This document shows positions 19,833 to 32,622 of a stretch of 64,000 bases of DNA, in pieces. The DNA is from Blasia pusilla (lineage: Eukaryota > Marchantiophyta > Marchantiopsida > Blasiales), in NCBI GenBank assembly GCA_050084515.1, contig CM114272.1:7006001-7070000 (forward strand). The letters run 5' to 3'. The notes below the pieces were generated by a model. That model had not been told where the DNA came from and ran no database searches. It saw only the letters and a program-made list of their open reading frames with translations. The position numbers and the translations under genes are program-made. The first letter of the stretch is position 1. Every line of letters starts with the position of its first letter.

Positions 19833-22800
19833 ACTTCCTATTCCATCAAATCCGACACATTTGCGTGACTTCCGAAAATTGATGCGTGTGAACGCACAAA
19901 AAAAAAGGCGTGCACGTCGCAAGGAAATATTAGCTCAAAAAGCACCTGTTGAAGATGAATTCCTTCTCGAAACATCTCCTACGTAAGTTTGCAAAATTCA
20001 CAATCACTTCACATGTCCACATTTCCATCCTTCATAATCTTCACTTTTAATTTAAGTTAGTGCATTGCTCTTAACATTTATGTATTGTTTCAGACTTCCC
20101 ATTCCATTGAATCCTATGGATGTACGTGATTTTCGGAAGGTTCTACGCGGCGAGGCCCAAAAACGAAAACGTGCTATTCGTGCTGATAAAATGGAAGCCT
20201 TGAAAGAAAAAAAGAGGTGTTATTATCGAGAGTATAGAAAAAGAAGGAAAGCGCTTCATGGTCAAGTTGAGACTCCGATGGTAGTTCAAAGTATTCTAAC
20301 TACTCCAAATGAAGAACTTATGGCCATTGGTAGTCAATCCATGAGGTACATATCTAAATTTTTACATCTCGCTGAAAATCTTTGATTGTTCATTTTTAAT
20401 TTGTATGTATTATGTAATATATTGATGTTTTCTCAGGCCTTTTAATGAGGATGGAGGAATGGTAGCAAAAATCAAGAATTTCATCTTCCATCCACATATC
20501 TTGCATCCCCAAGACGGGAGTTACGTGATAGTGCACTCCATGAAGTTGTCGATAATATATCTACGACAAGGCCAACTACTTATGTGATACGAGAAGTTGA
20601 GTTACCTATCACTCTTCCGATTCTGTTTCAACATGAAGTTGGTGAGAATTCTTCGACTCTTCCCCGTTCCGAGGATGAAGCAAGGTCAAGAGTAGATCCT
20701 TCTTCTTCTACCATTAATGGAGTCGTGTTATCTCCAGAAAGTGCCATTGTACAAAATGCTTCTAGGGTTCCTCCGTTGTCTGTTGTTGATAGGATTGTAA
20801 GATTAAATACATTATTGAATCTTGCAAGAAGACCAAATTTCCAATAAAATGATATTAGGAAGTTGAGATTACAGAGGAGTTTGAATCGTGTCAACGGTCG
20901 TCATACGTTGGGTTATATGACAGAGATATGCCCATCATGTCATGCTTTACATTGGAAATGTGAAAGGGTGAAAGGCTTAAAGATTAGTGACTCACCATAT
21001 GGCATGTGTTGTGGCCATGGGAGAATACATTTACCCCTCTTGAAATCGTCTCCTCCATTCCTGAAATCCTTGATTTCAGGTGTTGGTCCTAGAAGTCTTC
21101 ATTTTCTTACACATTCTAGAGCTTACAATTCTGCGCTTCAACTTGCCTCTATTGGAGTGCATGTAAATGAACAAATAGGTGGCACCAGACACTTAAGGAT
21201 CCAAGGCGAATTTATCATTCTATTGGATCCTTACATCCTGATATGGGGGGTCATCCCCAATTTGCTCAACTCTACATCCATGATACCATAAAATGAATTG
21301 GAGAATCGTGAAAGAGTTATGTCTAGATCTTCTGATCTTAATTCAGATATTTTGAGAGGGCTACAAGACATGTTACATGCATGCAACCCATATGTGAAGA
21401 TCTTTTGTCATATGGCATATGAAGCAACGGACGTTAATATGCAGATCATCCTCAAGGCAAGTAAGAGAGGTCTCGATGCTAAGCGTTATAATTTACCAAT
21501 TGCTTCTGAGGTTGCGGCTATATTGCCGGGTGATGGTAGTGAACATGTTGACCATCGTGATATAATTGTACGACTACATGGAGGAGGAGTGAAGCGTATA
21601 TCAGACCTCAATGAAGCATATATTCCACTACATTTTGTTCTCCTATTTATCTATGGTGAAGCAGGTTGGCATCCTGGAATACCCTTCGGGAGGATTGAAG
21701 GTCATAGAGAATCCGAACGATTGGGCCGGATTATTCATGAGGAGGGACACGTGGATCCTTTAGAAGATTGGATGGATGAGGAAAGACTTGATGGTGATAT
21801 TTCTGTGGAAAGAAAAACAAAGAGTGTTACGGCCTTGCAATTTGCATGTTTTCGACTTCAAACGCGGATTGGAGGCGAAGATGACAATTGGTTATTGCGA
21901 TTTGGTCGACTTACTCAAGAATATATGGTTGACCTCTATGCAACTGTAGAGATGCAACGATTATCATGGGTTCGCTTGAATCAAAAGGAGTTAAGGGTTG
22001 AATTATATCAAGGTGTAAAGGATGCCATGCATCGACATGATGTGGATAGTCGCAAGGTTGGGAGGCGCATTATATTACCTTCTTCTTTTACTGGAGGACC
22101 GTGTCACATGCATCAATTGTATCAAGATGCAATGGCAATTGTAAGACATTTGGGGAAGTCGGACTACTTTTTGACTATGACATGCAATCCAAAGTGGGAG
22201 GAGATTACATCAGCCTTATTACCTAGTCAATCGGTTGCGGACCGACCAGATTTAGTCGTACGGGTTTTTGAGAAGAAAAAGAAAGAGTTATTAAGGCTTA
22301 TCATCAAGAAGTAGATATTGGGACGAGTTGCAGGATGTATCCATGTGGTGGAATTCCAAAAAAGAGGTTTGCCGCATGTGCACGTTCTTATTATATTAGG
22401 ACGGGAGGATAAACCACGTACCACTCATGATTATGATCGTATTATTTCAGCAGAGATCCTTGATCAATCTACCCATCCAAGGTTGTATTCTACTGTTGCT
22501 AATTGCATGGTTCATGGGCCATGTGGACCATTAAATCAAAATGCACCATGTATGGATAAGGAAACCAAAAAGTGCACCAAAGGCTATCCTAAGGCTTTTG
22601 CGGCCAACACTACAGAGACGGAAGATGGCTATCCAATCTATCGTAGGTAAGGATCCTTTAATTTTGTCTTATCTGTATTATTGTAAGACATATGATGTAG
22701 TATTGGAAAGCATATTTATGATTTGTTATTGTATTTTTTTAGATTGGAGAATGGGAGGGCGATAATTAAGAGCCAACATTCACTGGATAATCGTTGGGTT

Positions 22801-25800
22801 GTGCCCTACAATCCTATGTTATGCACCCTCTTCGATTGTCACATTAATCTTGAAATCACAAGTAGTGTTTCTGCCGTCAAGTACTTATACAAATATGTCT
22901 ATAAGGGGTCTGATGCGGTGTCATTTAAGTTGTCAAAGGACACGGATACATCCAATGCAATTGACGTTATTGACGAGACAACATCATATCTTGATGCGAG
23001 GTATGATTCCGCTACTTCATTGATGTGATGCATTCCATTCTATTTCTTATCCATCATGTTCATTCTCCTAATTTGAATACTTGGAATTCTTATTTTTCCA
23101 GATATATATCTTCTTCAGAAGCATGTTGGCGTCTCTTCAAGTTTTCTCTACATGTTGAACTTCCAAGTATTGTGAGATTAGCAGTTCATCTTCCGGAGCA
23201 ACAAATAGTCTACTTCAATGATGTTGACGCTCCTCAAAATATTTTGCAAATAAATAGAGAGACAACTTTGACCCAATGCTTTCCTACCAATCTATCTGAC
23301 TCCACTTCTCGACAGTATCTATATATAGATTTCCCTTCATATTATCGTTGGAGTAACAAGAGATGGATTCGTAGGGTGAAAAAATTTAATGATTGTGGCC
23401 ATCCCATTGGCCGCTTATACCTTACTCATCCAGGTAAAAACTTAAATTCTTTCTATACATTTACTCCTTTTTATATACCAGCCTCACCCATTTTCTTTTA
23501 TATATAGATAGATGAGCTCACTTTTTTACTTTGTCATAGGTGAAGGAGAACGACATTGGTTGAGATTACTCCTCCATCATGTTCGAGGAGCAACTACATA
23601 CGAATGCTTAAGAACGGTTCATGGAATATTATGTCCAACATTCAAGGAGGCTGCTATCCAATTAGGACTTCTTGAGGATGATAGGGAGGTGTTTACTTGC
23701 TTTGAAGAAGCTTCCATAATCCGTACGGGTTCTTCATTACGCCGACTCTTTGCAAGTATTCTAGCTTATAACACACCTGCTCAACCTGCAATATTATGGA
23801 GTCAGTTCTTGGTTCCATTGGTCGAAGATCTCTTATATGAACGACGTCAAGTAAGAATCCAATACTACAACTCCTTCAAAACAATTTCATTCCTAATAGT
23901 AGTAACGTTTTCGATCTCACTTACATTGACAGTCCCAGATACTAACCATAATTTTAACCTTTTTTTGAACTCATCCATTACAGAAAACAGGAATTCATAA
24001 CCTTGCTGTTGATGATGCTATTATTAATACCGCATTATTGGAAGTCCATTATTATTTACAAGATCAAGGAAAGAGACTATCTGACTTCCCAGACATGCCC
24101 CAAGCTAATTTCGAAAGCCTTCATTCATACTCATATTTGGAGGAACAAGAGCTATCATATGACACGGAAGAATTATTTAAGCAAGTGCAATTGGGAGAAG
24201 CGTGCCTAAACGAAGGACAAGGCATGATATGGGACGCTATACATGATGAGCTTGATCAAATATGCGCGAATGCTCCACCATCTCCAAAAGTTTTTTTCAT
24301 CGATGATCTAGGTGGAACTGGAAAAACATTTGTATATAATCTTCTTCTTGCAAGTGTAAGGAGCATTAGAGGTATAGCATTGGCCGTTGCATCATCTGGT
24401 ATAGTGCTGGCTATTATTGTTAGACGGAGGACGATCGCTCATTCACGCTTCAAGATCCCATTAATCTTCATGAAAGCTCTACTTGCAAGTAAGTACCACA
24501 AGTTGTCTTAATTAGCTTCAATTTTGTTAATTGCTCAAATTATTTCAGCTTCTAATTTTCTTCCCTTTTTGCTGGTAGTTTATCGGTCGATAGTGATGGA
24601 GCGCGCTTAATCCGTGAGGCGATGCTCATTATATGGGATGAGGCACCTATGGCTCATCGTCATGCCTTTGAGGCCGTGAATCGAACCTTACAAGATATCA
24701 TGGGAGTTGTTTCGGATGATTTACGGCAATTACCGTTTGGTGGAAAACTTATGGTATTTGGTGGTGATTTTCGTCAAGTGTTGCCTGTTGTTCGTCATGG
24801 GGATCGACCGCAAATCATCCAAGCCACCATAAAGAGATCATCTCTTTGGTCTAATGTAAGGGTTATGAAGTTGAAAACAAACATGAGAATTCAAAGGTTG
24901 GATGGTCATTTGCGTGATGAACAACAAGCTTTTGCTGATTGGTTATTGGAAGTGGGAGAGGGTCGTGTACTTTTACACCCTCATTTGGGAGAAGACTTTA
25001 TACGATTACCATATGATATTGTTACTAATAGTAACAAAATATGTGATCTTATTGATTTGATCTATGGAGATTTTCTTAGCCGATTCCATGACATTGATTT
25101 CTTAAGAGATACAACTATTTTGGCTCTGAGAAATAAAGATGTTGACGACATAAATGCAGACGTTATGTCTCGGTTCCCCGGAGAGGTAATCCTTTAGACT
25201 TATCTCATTTTTACTTCTATCAATATGTTTTTTGGAAGTTTGGATACTAATATTTCCATTTCTCACTAATACATTATATATTGTGTACAAGAGCATATTT
25301 ACCTTAGCGTCGACTCTATTCCAAATGAGAGAATGAGTCATATCTATCTAACTGAATTCTTGAACACATGCTTGCCTTCTGGACTTCCTCCGCATCGTTT
25401 GTGTTTGAAGATTGGTGCACCAATCATGCTCTTAAGTAAACATGAATGGGTCACATGGACAAGCAAACGGAACAAGATTGGTGATTCGTGGATTTATGAG
25501 ACATTGCATCGATGCTGAAATTATCACTGGGAAAAATATTGGAGATCGCGTTTTTATTCCACGTATTCCATTGATTGCATCAGATTCTGGTTTGCCATTT
25601 GATTTGCGTAGGTTTCAATTCCCTGTTAGGCCGGCTTTTGCTATGACTATTAATAAGTCGTAAGGTCAAACTTTGCAAAAGGTTGGCATTTACTTGCCTA
25701 CTCCTGTATTTTCTCATGGTCAATTGTATGTAGCATTATCTAGAGTAGGAAAGAGAAGTTCCATCCACATTACCATTGGAAGAGATGAACATTCAAATAA

Positions 25801-25848
25801 GAAAGATGACTACACACGAAATGTAGTATATAAAGAAATATTGAGATG
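19833..25848 (+). pseudogene. Helitron RepHel (rolling-circle Rep plus PIF1-type helicase), multi-exon, decayed
   Basis: Two consecutive exons (19833-19982 and 20096-20345) repeat the same basic motif, L-PIP-NP, RDFRK and a Lys/Arg run. A zinc-finger segment (ICPSCHALHW, YGMCCGHGRIHLP) is at about 20930-21040. The Helitron_like_N region spans about 21298-22314, with FLTMTCNPKWEEI near 22190. The Rep HxH motif is in RGLPHVHVLI (about 22370) and the two-tyrosine motif in YLYKYVYKG (about 22890). Helicase motifs are GGTGKTF (about 24312), IIWDEAPM (about 24630), GGDFRQVLPVV (about 24760), AMTINKS-GQTL (about 25650) and LYVALSRVG (about 25730). Breaks include a frameshift near 21290, TAG at 22312-22314 and TAA replacing Gln in NKSQGQTL. 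Several GT-AG introns are apparent, but the full splice pattern was not resolved. Confidence 0.88.
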
Positions 25849-25919
25849 AAATAAATTTGATAAAATGTATCTTCAATCTATACTACTTTATTTCACCCGT
25901 TCATTCTATAGTACCTTAT

Positions 25920-25951
25920 TTCACCCGTGCATCGCACGGGCACCTTACTAG
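25920..25951 (+). other. Helitron 3' terminal hairpin and CTAG end
   Basis: CCCGTGCATCGCACGGG forms a 7-bp stem, followed by CACCTTACTAG. In Helitrons this hairpin marks where strand transfer ends. The tandem units upstream carry the same segment. Confidence 0.9.
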
Positions 25952-25973
25952 TTTGATTTATTTATTAAAGATA

Positions 25974-26149
25974 CTAGACGGTGCCGTGCTCAACGGGGAA
26001 ATACATAAGAATTGACCCGTCCACGGAAAAATTGGTCCAAAACGACACGTGTCATAGAGACTTGTGACACCTTTAAATACGCACTCTCTAATAATAATAT
26101 ATTAGCCCTTCTTAAACCCTCAACCCCAAGACTTTTTTAATAGTATAGA
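25974..26149 (-). mobile_element. Non-autonomous Helitron, 176 bp
   Basis: On the minus strand it starts A|TCTATACTATTAAAAAAG (26149) and ends with a CCCGTTGAGCACGG hairpin and CACCGTCTAG|T (25974). It lies 22 bp from the end of the large Helitron, in the opposite orientation, and belongs to a different 3'-end subfamily. It contains a TTAGAGAGTGC segment like the starts of the other short units. Confidence 0.8.
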
Positions 26150-27049
26150 TAGATGTAAACCGCGATGTAAAACTATATTAACCCGCCAACCGCATCAACT
26201 GTAACTGCATCCCCGGCCAAGACTCAACCCTCGGACTCCGCAAACCCAGTTCAACGTAAACGAACGCACAAGTTAAGTCAAGTCCCGGAACCGGGAAACC
26301 GAAACTGTAGCCCGATCCAAGACAAGTCGCGCAGCTTGAATCCAGTGAGTACAGAAGGAAGAATGTGGAATCAATATGAATTCTGTCGGTCGGTGTTGAT
26401 CTAACGGTGCGGGGGCCGGACGATTTTTGCGTGGTCCTCAATTTGTGGTAGTGGAATCTGTGGAGAAGCTCGTGCGTCGAAGGCGTTATCACAATGTGCA
26501 GATAGACGTGGAGCAGCACCAGACGTGGAGATCCATGGAGGAACGCAGTAGTGTTTGAGCAGGTTTAGGGTTTGGACAAGCGCTCGACTGCTTCAGACGA
26601 ATTTCATCTGTGCCATTTCTCGTTACTATCGACTCGATCTTTATGAATGGTAGGATTATGGTACGGATTATGTTGGATGATGTGCGAAATGGAGAAAATT
26701 TCAGAAAGTGTGATGCTTACGGTGATGACATAATCTGGTGATCGATAGAGTATATGGTACAATTTATATCGTTCCCTAACAATTGGAAGGGTTTATAATC
26801 CAGATAAGTTCAGTGGTATCTACTGGAATTAATTTGGGATTTGAGGCTGGAAATTGTATGTACTGTCTCCGGAAGTGCTCTCAAATGAGCGCAACCCTAA
26901 AAACGTTCAACGCACTTGTGGACTCCACAACGATGAATGAATGCACTTGTGGGCGCATTCATTCATCTGTTGTTGAGAATGTTGGGGTATCTTCATGGAG
27001 GAAATGGAGGACGATGTCTCCAATGAATGCGGCGGAGGGTTTCATCAAC
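26150..27049. other. 3' flank of the SET gene, no gene seen
   Basis: No credible coding sequence. The part next to 27050 probably contains the 3' UTR of the SET gene. The ATGAATGAATGCACTTGTGG and GCGCATTCATTCAT run near 26935-26970 forms an imperfect inverted repeat. Confidence 0.5.
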
Positions 27050-30000
27050 TCAAGCTTCCAGCAATCCTTCTTGCATCGCCTTGATGAGCGAGCGGAGAAC
27101 CGGAACTTTCTGATTTCCGAACATGCATCGGCAGATGTTCAACGCTCTGTCCTCAGCATGCTTGTAAGGCTGTGATTTCAATCCGTGCTGCTTCCGCAAC
27201 TCCTCCATGAGCATGGTCGCTGTGCTCAGGGTCTGAGAGTTGCCTGGAAACACCTCTCCCAACGACTCCAGCAAGGCGTTCAAGTAGTGCATTCTCGCTT
27301 CAACGTCCACCTTGTGAGGGAAAGCAGGAATACTAGAATTTCCAACAATGTATGCAATTGCATACGATGCACGGATCCAGTTCCTCCTTTGAGTTGATAG
27401 CTGCGCGAACTTGGAGGTGGTGAGAAGGGCTTCGACATCACGAGCCAGACTGAGAAATTGCGTGGTTTGTGTTAAGAAACCGCTCCCCACGTATGAGGAA
27501 GACATTTTAGCAACTCCTACGGTTGGCTCGGACTGGATGCCTGGCATCGCATCTTCTTCAAGCTGACAGTAACGATCTGTCAAGTGTTGGAGATCCTTTT
27601 CCAAAGTTTCCTCAAAACTGCAGCGAGGGCAGTTGCAGATGAAACCCCAACCCCTCAGACTCTTTTCTCTCCTCTGTGGTAGAGGGCAGAGGATGTCAAA
27701 ATAGGGCAAGCAGACCTCCTCCCCAGGCTCCAAGCTCCTGGCAGCATGGATCATCATGGCATCACCCACATGAACCCTGGACGCATTGGGCAAGCACGAG
27801 TGATTGATGAAAGAAGGTAGAACCCAGATGCCTGAACAGAAGCCTCTCAAACCTCGTCTCCCACCTTTGGTCGCATAGCCGTGCTCGTCGAAAGCATTCC
27901 ACTGTACGATATGGCGAATGTTGGTGATATCTGGCTGTGCAGGAGCGCCATAACATGATAACAACGCTTGGATTGCACCACAGCTGCTATTGTCTCTCGG
28001 AAACACCGTGGTGCCAGGGACGAATAGTTCCATAGAAGGTTCTGTACCTCGAGTGCTGCCATTATACAGGCTGTGCAGCTGATGAAGAGCTCGGGGTGAG
28101 ATTCTCGCAAAGTTGTACAATTGAGTGACAAGATCTTCTTGAGAAGCATCGTTCATCCGTCTTGTGGCCGGAATCAAGTGGAATTCGATGTTCTCTCCTT
28201 CCACGCGGGCCACAGCTAGTGGGTTGCTCACCAGAAGCAGATCACCAGCCTTCATAGCCGTCATCACCACGAGTCCTCTCTGCCCACTTCCACCGCCGTA
28301 CTTGGTTTCCAGCATCTTTACCTTGACAGGTCCCACGAAATCTGCACAAGTAGGGGGGCTTCCCGAGAAGTTGCTGAGATAGTAGGACGAGAGATTGTAC
28401 ACACCCAGTCTGCTCTGCAGATCACCCGTGAGTGATTCTTTGAGAGCTTTCTCGAGATCCCCATCGTTGGGAGACAGCCGGAGAGCCGACTGCAGACATT
28501 GGACTGCTTTCGAGTACTGCTGCAGACAGTGAAGGGCTCTTCCTCTCCTGAACATGCTTTTCACATGGGCTGGATCGATCTTCAACGCATTCTCTGCATC
28601 CACTAGGGCTTCCTCGTACTTGTGAAGCCGAAGCCAAGTTTCCGATCTGTTGGAGTACGCCGCTAAGAGAGCAGCCTCGGCTTTGAGATCTGCCATGAGA
28701 TTAGCTTTGGTTGGGATCCTGCTCTGATCACAGCTCCCGTTTCTCTGCTTACTCACCTTCTTAGCAGTTCTCTTAGATTGGGATTTTCCGTTGCATTTGA
28801 CAAAGTCATTGGAACCGACGCTAGATGGCAGCTTTTTGGTAGCCACACCGGGCATCGCCTGACCTCCTACTCGGCCGCATGTGGAGTCATCCAGTTTCCA
28901 GGAGCTAGTCAAGCTCAAGGCCATGTTGAGGCTCTTGGTGTAGAATTGAACCGCACCTTTCCAATCTCCTGACGAGAATGCCCGGTTCCCTTCCAACCGA
29001 AGCTCGTCGTAGTCCAGCTTGTCACTTTTGTTGTCAGGTGCCATGCCTATCAGGGATTCCTTCTCATTGGGAGCATTTAGGGATGAATCCACAAACACCA
29101 CATCTCCCGGATTGTTCACTCTCAGTCCCACAGTCTGATCCTTGTATCTCTTGAAGTACGGCTCCTTGATCGCCACTCTCGACCCCTCCGGAAATTGTGT
29201 TTGCACCTGCATGCATCCATTGTATTAACAGTTCTCTCATCTTTAGCTCCATGAAGCCAATCCAATCCGTCTTAGATGAACTACTTGAAGACAATGAGAG
29301 AACCGGTTCAATGGAATAGAGGTGTCGGTCTGATTACCAGATAACGTTTATTTGCTTTTTGAGTTTGTGACTGTAAATGGAAAGAAAGTCCAAGCCTTCG
29401 AAAAACCCGTGCACTTCGTGTAAACCCTACTTGTGCTGTGAAAACGGTTCTCACAGGGTCAGGTAGAACCAAGCAACCTTGCAAACCAAGAAGTTCCTTC
29501 TGAACATTATTAAAGAAGTTCCTTCTTTAATAATGTTCAGAAGGAAGGGTTCGGTGGTCCTTTCCGCTTCCCATAACTAGAAAGCAACTCGACTCACATA
29601 TGGTACCTTTTCCCCTTTTCGTCTGTCGTTTATCTTCGCTTTCGCTCTCCGGCCATCCCATACTCAGCACCGTCCAACCAGTGTGGAGTCTATGGTCGCA
29701 AGCACTAAGTTTTGGTTGCTTCAATTGTCGGCTCATTCACGTACCATGTGACATTGATGCACAACTTTGCCTTCAAAGAAAGGGTTGATTATCAATGTGT
29801 CATGGACGTTGTAGTTCCAAACTAGGAACAGAACAGCTATCTCTAAATGAGCTCGAGAAAGAGTACACTCACATGCAACTCACTTCAATTGTCGACATCT
29901 ACTGCTGCAATGAGTCCAGCGTAGTCCAACTTTGTGTCTTTAATTCACACTAGTCGACATATTACTAGTTGCAATTGTAGCTCCCCAACCCAGCAAACTA

Positions 30001-32581
30001 TTTGCCACATCCCGCGTGTGATTTAAAAGAAAAGAGAAAACTCTCCCCGTCTAAATCCACCGTCCTCCTAAACCGCTGATGGTCCTATTATTGCTTTTCC
30101 TATTCAGAGTTTCCATGGCTCATTCTGTTCAGGGAGTATTACGACGTCTGATGAATTAAAAGCTCAAACTCTTAACCCATGTGAACACACTAAACCCACC
30201 TCCTCTCAACCCCCATGGTGCTATTTTTGCATTTCTTATTTTCGATGGCTAGTCGTGTTCATGCATTACATAACTGTCACGAGGAGCCATCGAATACATA
30301 ATAACAGTGGACAACAGGGTCATCGGCATCTCCTCCCCACGGCATGGATGATCCATCCTCCATGATTTGATTATTGTCTTGCAAGAAAAAAAAAAATTTC
30401 TGATACTGCTTGAAATTTGGTAAAGTGCAAGTAAAGTTTGAAGTCGAGTGGATGAGAAATCTAACTCTACTGACTGTACCATGGCTAAGAAATCCAACCT
30501 CGACTTCCCGTGTTCCCAGGCATTAGAAATCTAACCCCGACTTCGGTGTTCTCGTGTGTTAGAAATCCTACACCCTTCAGCTCTACCAGTGAAGTCTTCG
30601 GAGATCTCTATTGCAATGGGGAGGGGAGACCGATTGCATCCATAGATCCCCGAAGACTGAAGAACGAGCTAGCGTCGTACCCTACACTCCCTTACCCATG
30701 CAGCTGAAAGGTCTCTAGGGATGTGCGACGCTACTTCGCTCTTCCGTCTACAAACCGCACATGCCAGACTATGAATCTCGACTTCTCCCATTCTCTCGTT
30801 TACAAGCCTGGTGGAATTTTTCCTTAGCGGTCTGCCTGGAAGTTCACAGAACCCCACTGACCTGCCTTCTTCTCCGTATGTGTACGTAGAGGATGGAATC
30901 CACGACGTTCGATCGGGACTTGTCATCCAATCCAGCCATAGCCAATCGAAGTCTGAAAGGAGCTCCGAAACTATGATGTTGAAGTTGTGAACGCTAGCTA
31001 GCGGTCATGGCAGACTCGGTCTTTGCTTGATCAACTCTGAATCATCTGGATGAGGGAGCTATGAATCAAACTGGAACAGTTGGGAGCCTCCGGGTTCCCA
31101 ACATTCATGAGGATCGCTACTGCCGCTTACGACATCAGAAGGGGAGATGCTCGAGCACGGATGAAGTCTATACTCTTGGAGAGGGTCTGGAGCGATCCGT
31201 GATTAAGCTCATGGGCAAACGAAAATCTCAGTTAGGCATACTATCCACACGGCATTCATTCACACCCATGGAACTAGTCTGATCTATCACAAGGACTGGC
31301 TAGCTTCTCCACTCGCTTTCTCCTGTGCTTATGCATTTCAGGATATGGACTCCAGTGACTGATTTATCGAGAGTTCGATCTTAATAGTTCGGGGGAATGA
31401 ACACAAGAAGCTATTCCGTCAGTCGTCGGTCATCTCTGGGCGAGGGGACTTCCGAGGACGATCAAGTTTTACTTCCGGAGGACCGATTGAACCAGATCCA
31501 CAGCACTCCTTCTAAAACGGCTCATCGCGGACTTGTGCGCATGATTGCAGAGCAAGAGGCGTGGAAGACGGAACGGATGGCAGCTCTGCGAGCGAGGTAG
31601 TGGAGGGGACTGACTGGTTGCATCGTCAAGGGTCCTCCTCATTACGCAGCTGATTCGCTTCATCGAAAGCTATGGAAGGGGAAATCGATGGCAGCTCTGC
31701 CAACGAGGCCGTGGAGGGGCATCGTCAAGTGACTTCACTACGCAGCTGATTCACTTCATCGAAAAGCAGTAGCTATGGAAAGGGAGATCGATGGCAGCTC
31801 TGCGAGCGAGGCTGTGGAGAGGACCAACTCCATTGTTTGTAGAGAGCCCGCATCGCACACATGATTCATTCATTCATTTCATTGAAAAGCAAAAGACATG
31901 GAAGAGGCGACGGAAGGCAGCTCTGCGAGTGCGGCTGGAGAGGTGGGGAGACCGACTGCATTGTAGAGGGGCCGCGTTATGCGACTTGTTGCGTTTCGTC
32001 TCGTGCATTGGCAAAAGCAGTAGGTAGGTTTATAAGAAGACGAATGTCACCTCTGCGAGATTGGAAGTAGACGGGACTGCATTGTAGATGGCGAGCTTGA
32101 CAACGTGACCCGTTTTGGGCTCCTCCAGAAGAGTGAGTACTGCAGTCATTTTGAAGGCCTTCGCGCAGAGATTGCCATACAAGACGCGGCCGTAGTGCTG
32201 CCGGTCTAGGTGAAGCTCGGACACTTTTATGGGCTTGAGAGTTCCCAGTGGAGCTGGAGGGCGGGGAGGAATCTCGACCACGGACTCACGTAACCTCAGG
32301 AGAAGCCCTTTTCCTTGATTACAGCAAGTGCCATTAAGTTTCTCCTTCTCCTTGCTGGCTGTGATCGCGTCCACGTATTGCAGCCACGACGTGAATTTCG
32401 CTATGTCTGCCTTGTGCGCTGACAGAAGCTCCTGTTTCTTGAAGCTTTCGGAAGCCCGGATAGTAACCTCGGAGGCCACGCGGATGTTGGGTGCATTACT
32501 TGCAGGAAAGAGAGCGTTGTACAGGAGAGGTAGCTCCATCATCCCCACCATCAACTCCTCTAGCTCTACCGCGAGCTCCAT
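27050..32581 (-). CDS. TPR- and SET-domain protein (putative lysine methyltransferase), two exons
   Basis: Exon 1 is 32581-32051 (177 codons, ATG start) and exon 2 is 29206-27050 (718 residues plus TGA). They join in phase 0 as CTCGCAGAG/GTGACA...GCATGCAG/GTGCAA, giving about 895 residues. Exon 1 carries the family N-terminus (ELLSAHKADIAKFTSWL, then LKPIKVSELHLDRQHYGRVL and MTAVLTLLEE). The junction restores the conserved lead into EGSRVAIKEPYFK and RVNNPGDVVF. Tetratricopeptide repeats lie at about residues 243-275 and 355-425. The SET domain at about 470-680 has the catalytic-site motif NHSCLPN (about 645) and the post-SET Cys cluster CNCPRC (about 701). The fold resembles plant TPR-SET proteins with SMYD-like organisation; substrate unknown. 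An ATG at 29212 just upstream of exon 2 is not the start, because it lies in the acceptor. Confidence 0.88.
29207..32050 (-). other. 2.84-kb intron of the SET gene
   Basis: GT-AG intron inferred from reading-frame continuity across the gap. It contains a perfect hairpin (29494-29546), no autonomous gene, and at its 5' end a tandem array derived from the exon 1/donor boundary (31530-32090). Confidence 0.8.
29494..29546. repeat. Perfect 24-bp fold-back with 5-nt loop
   Basis: The arms 29494-29517 (TTCCTTCTGAAC...) and 29523-29546 (...GTTCAGAAGGAA) are exact reverse complements separated by GTTCC. It lies in the intron of the SET gene. Confidence 0.9.
31530..32090. repeat. Tandem repeats (100-125 bp) copied from the exon 1/intron boundary
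   Basis: GGCAGCTCTGCGAG occurs at about 31578, 31690, 31793 and 31917, each in a longer similar unit. The fifth, true member is CACCTCTGCGAG at about 32048-32059, which is the end of exon 1 plus the splice donor. The GACTGCATTGTAGA run is shared between the last copy (about 31955) and exon 1 (about 32078). In the copies the donor GT has become CT, so they should not splice. Confidence 0.75.
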
Positions 32582-32621
32582 GATGTATCAAGGAACTGCG
32601 GAATGGATTTTCGGGTCAGAT

Positions 32622-32622
<1 letters not shown>

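Larger units (their letters stand above)
16004..25951 (+). mobile_element. Full-length Helitron with RepHel pseudogene
   Basis: Begins A|TCTATACTATTATGGGAG at 16004 and ends in a CCCGTGCATCGCACGGG hairpin plus CACCTTACTAG|T at 25951. TC...CTAG between host A and T is the Helitron signature, with no target duplication expected. Length 9948 bp. The left 3.8 kb is non-coding or possibly captured DNA, including GC-rich tandem repeats. The right 6 kb holds the Rep-helicase gene. Stops and frameshifts make this copy probably non-autonomous now. Confidence 0.92.

Noticed and set aside
29207-29212. ATG at 29212 as start of the SET gene
   Set aside because: It sits in the splice acceptor ATGCAG/GTG, and starting there would drop the conserved N-terminal domain found in phase at 32051-32581.
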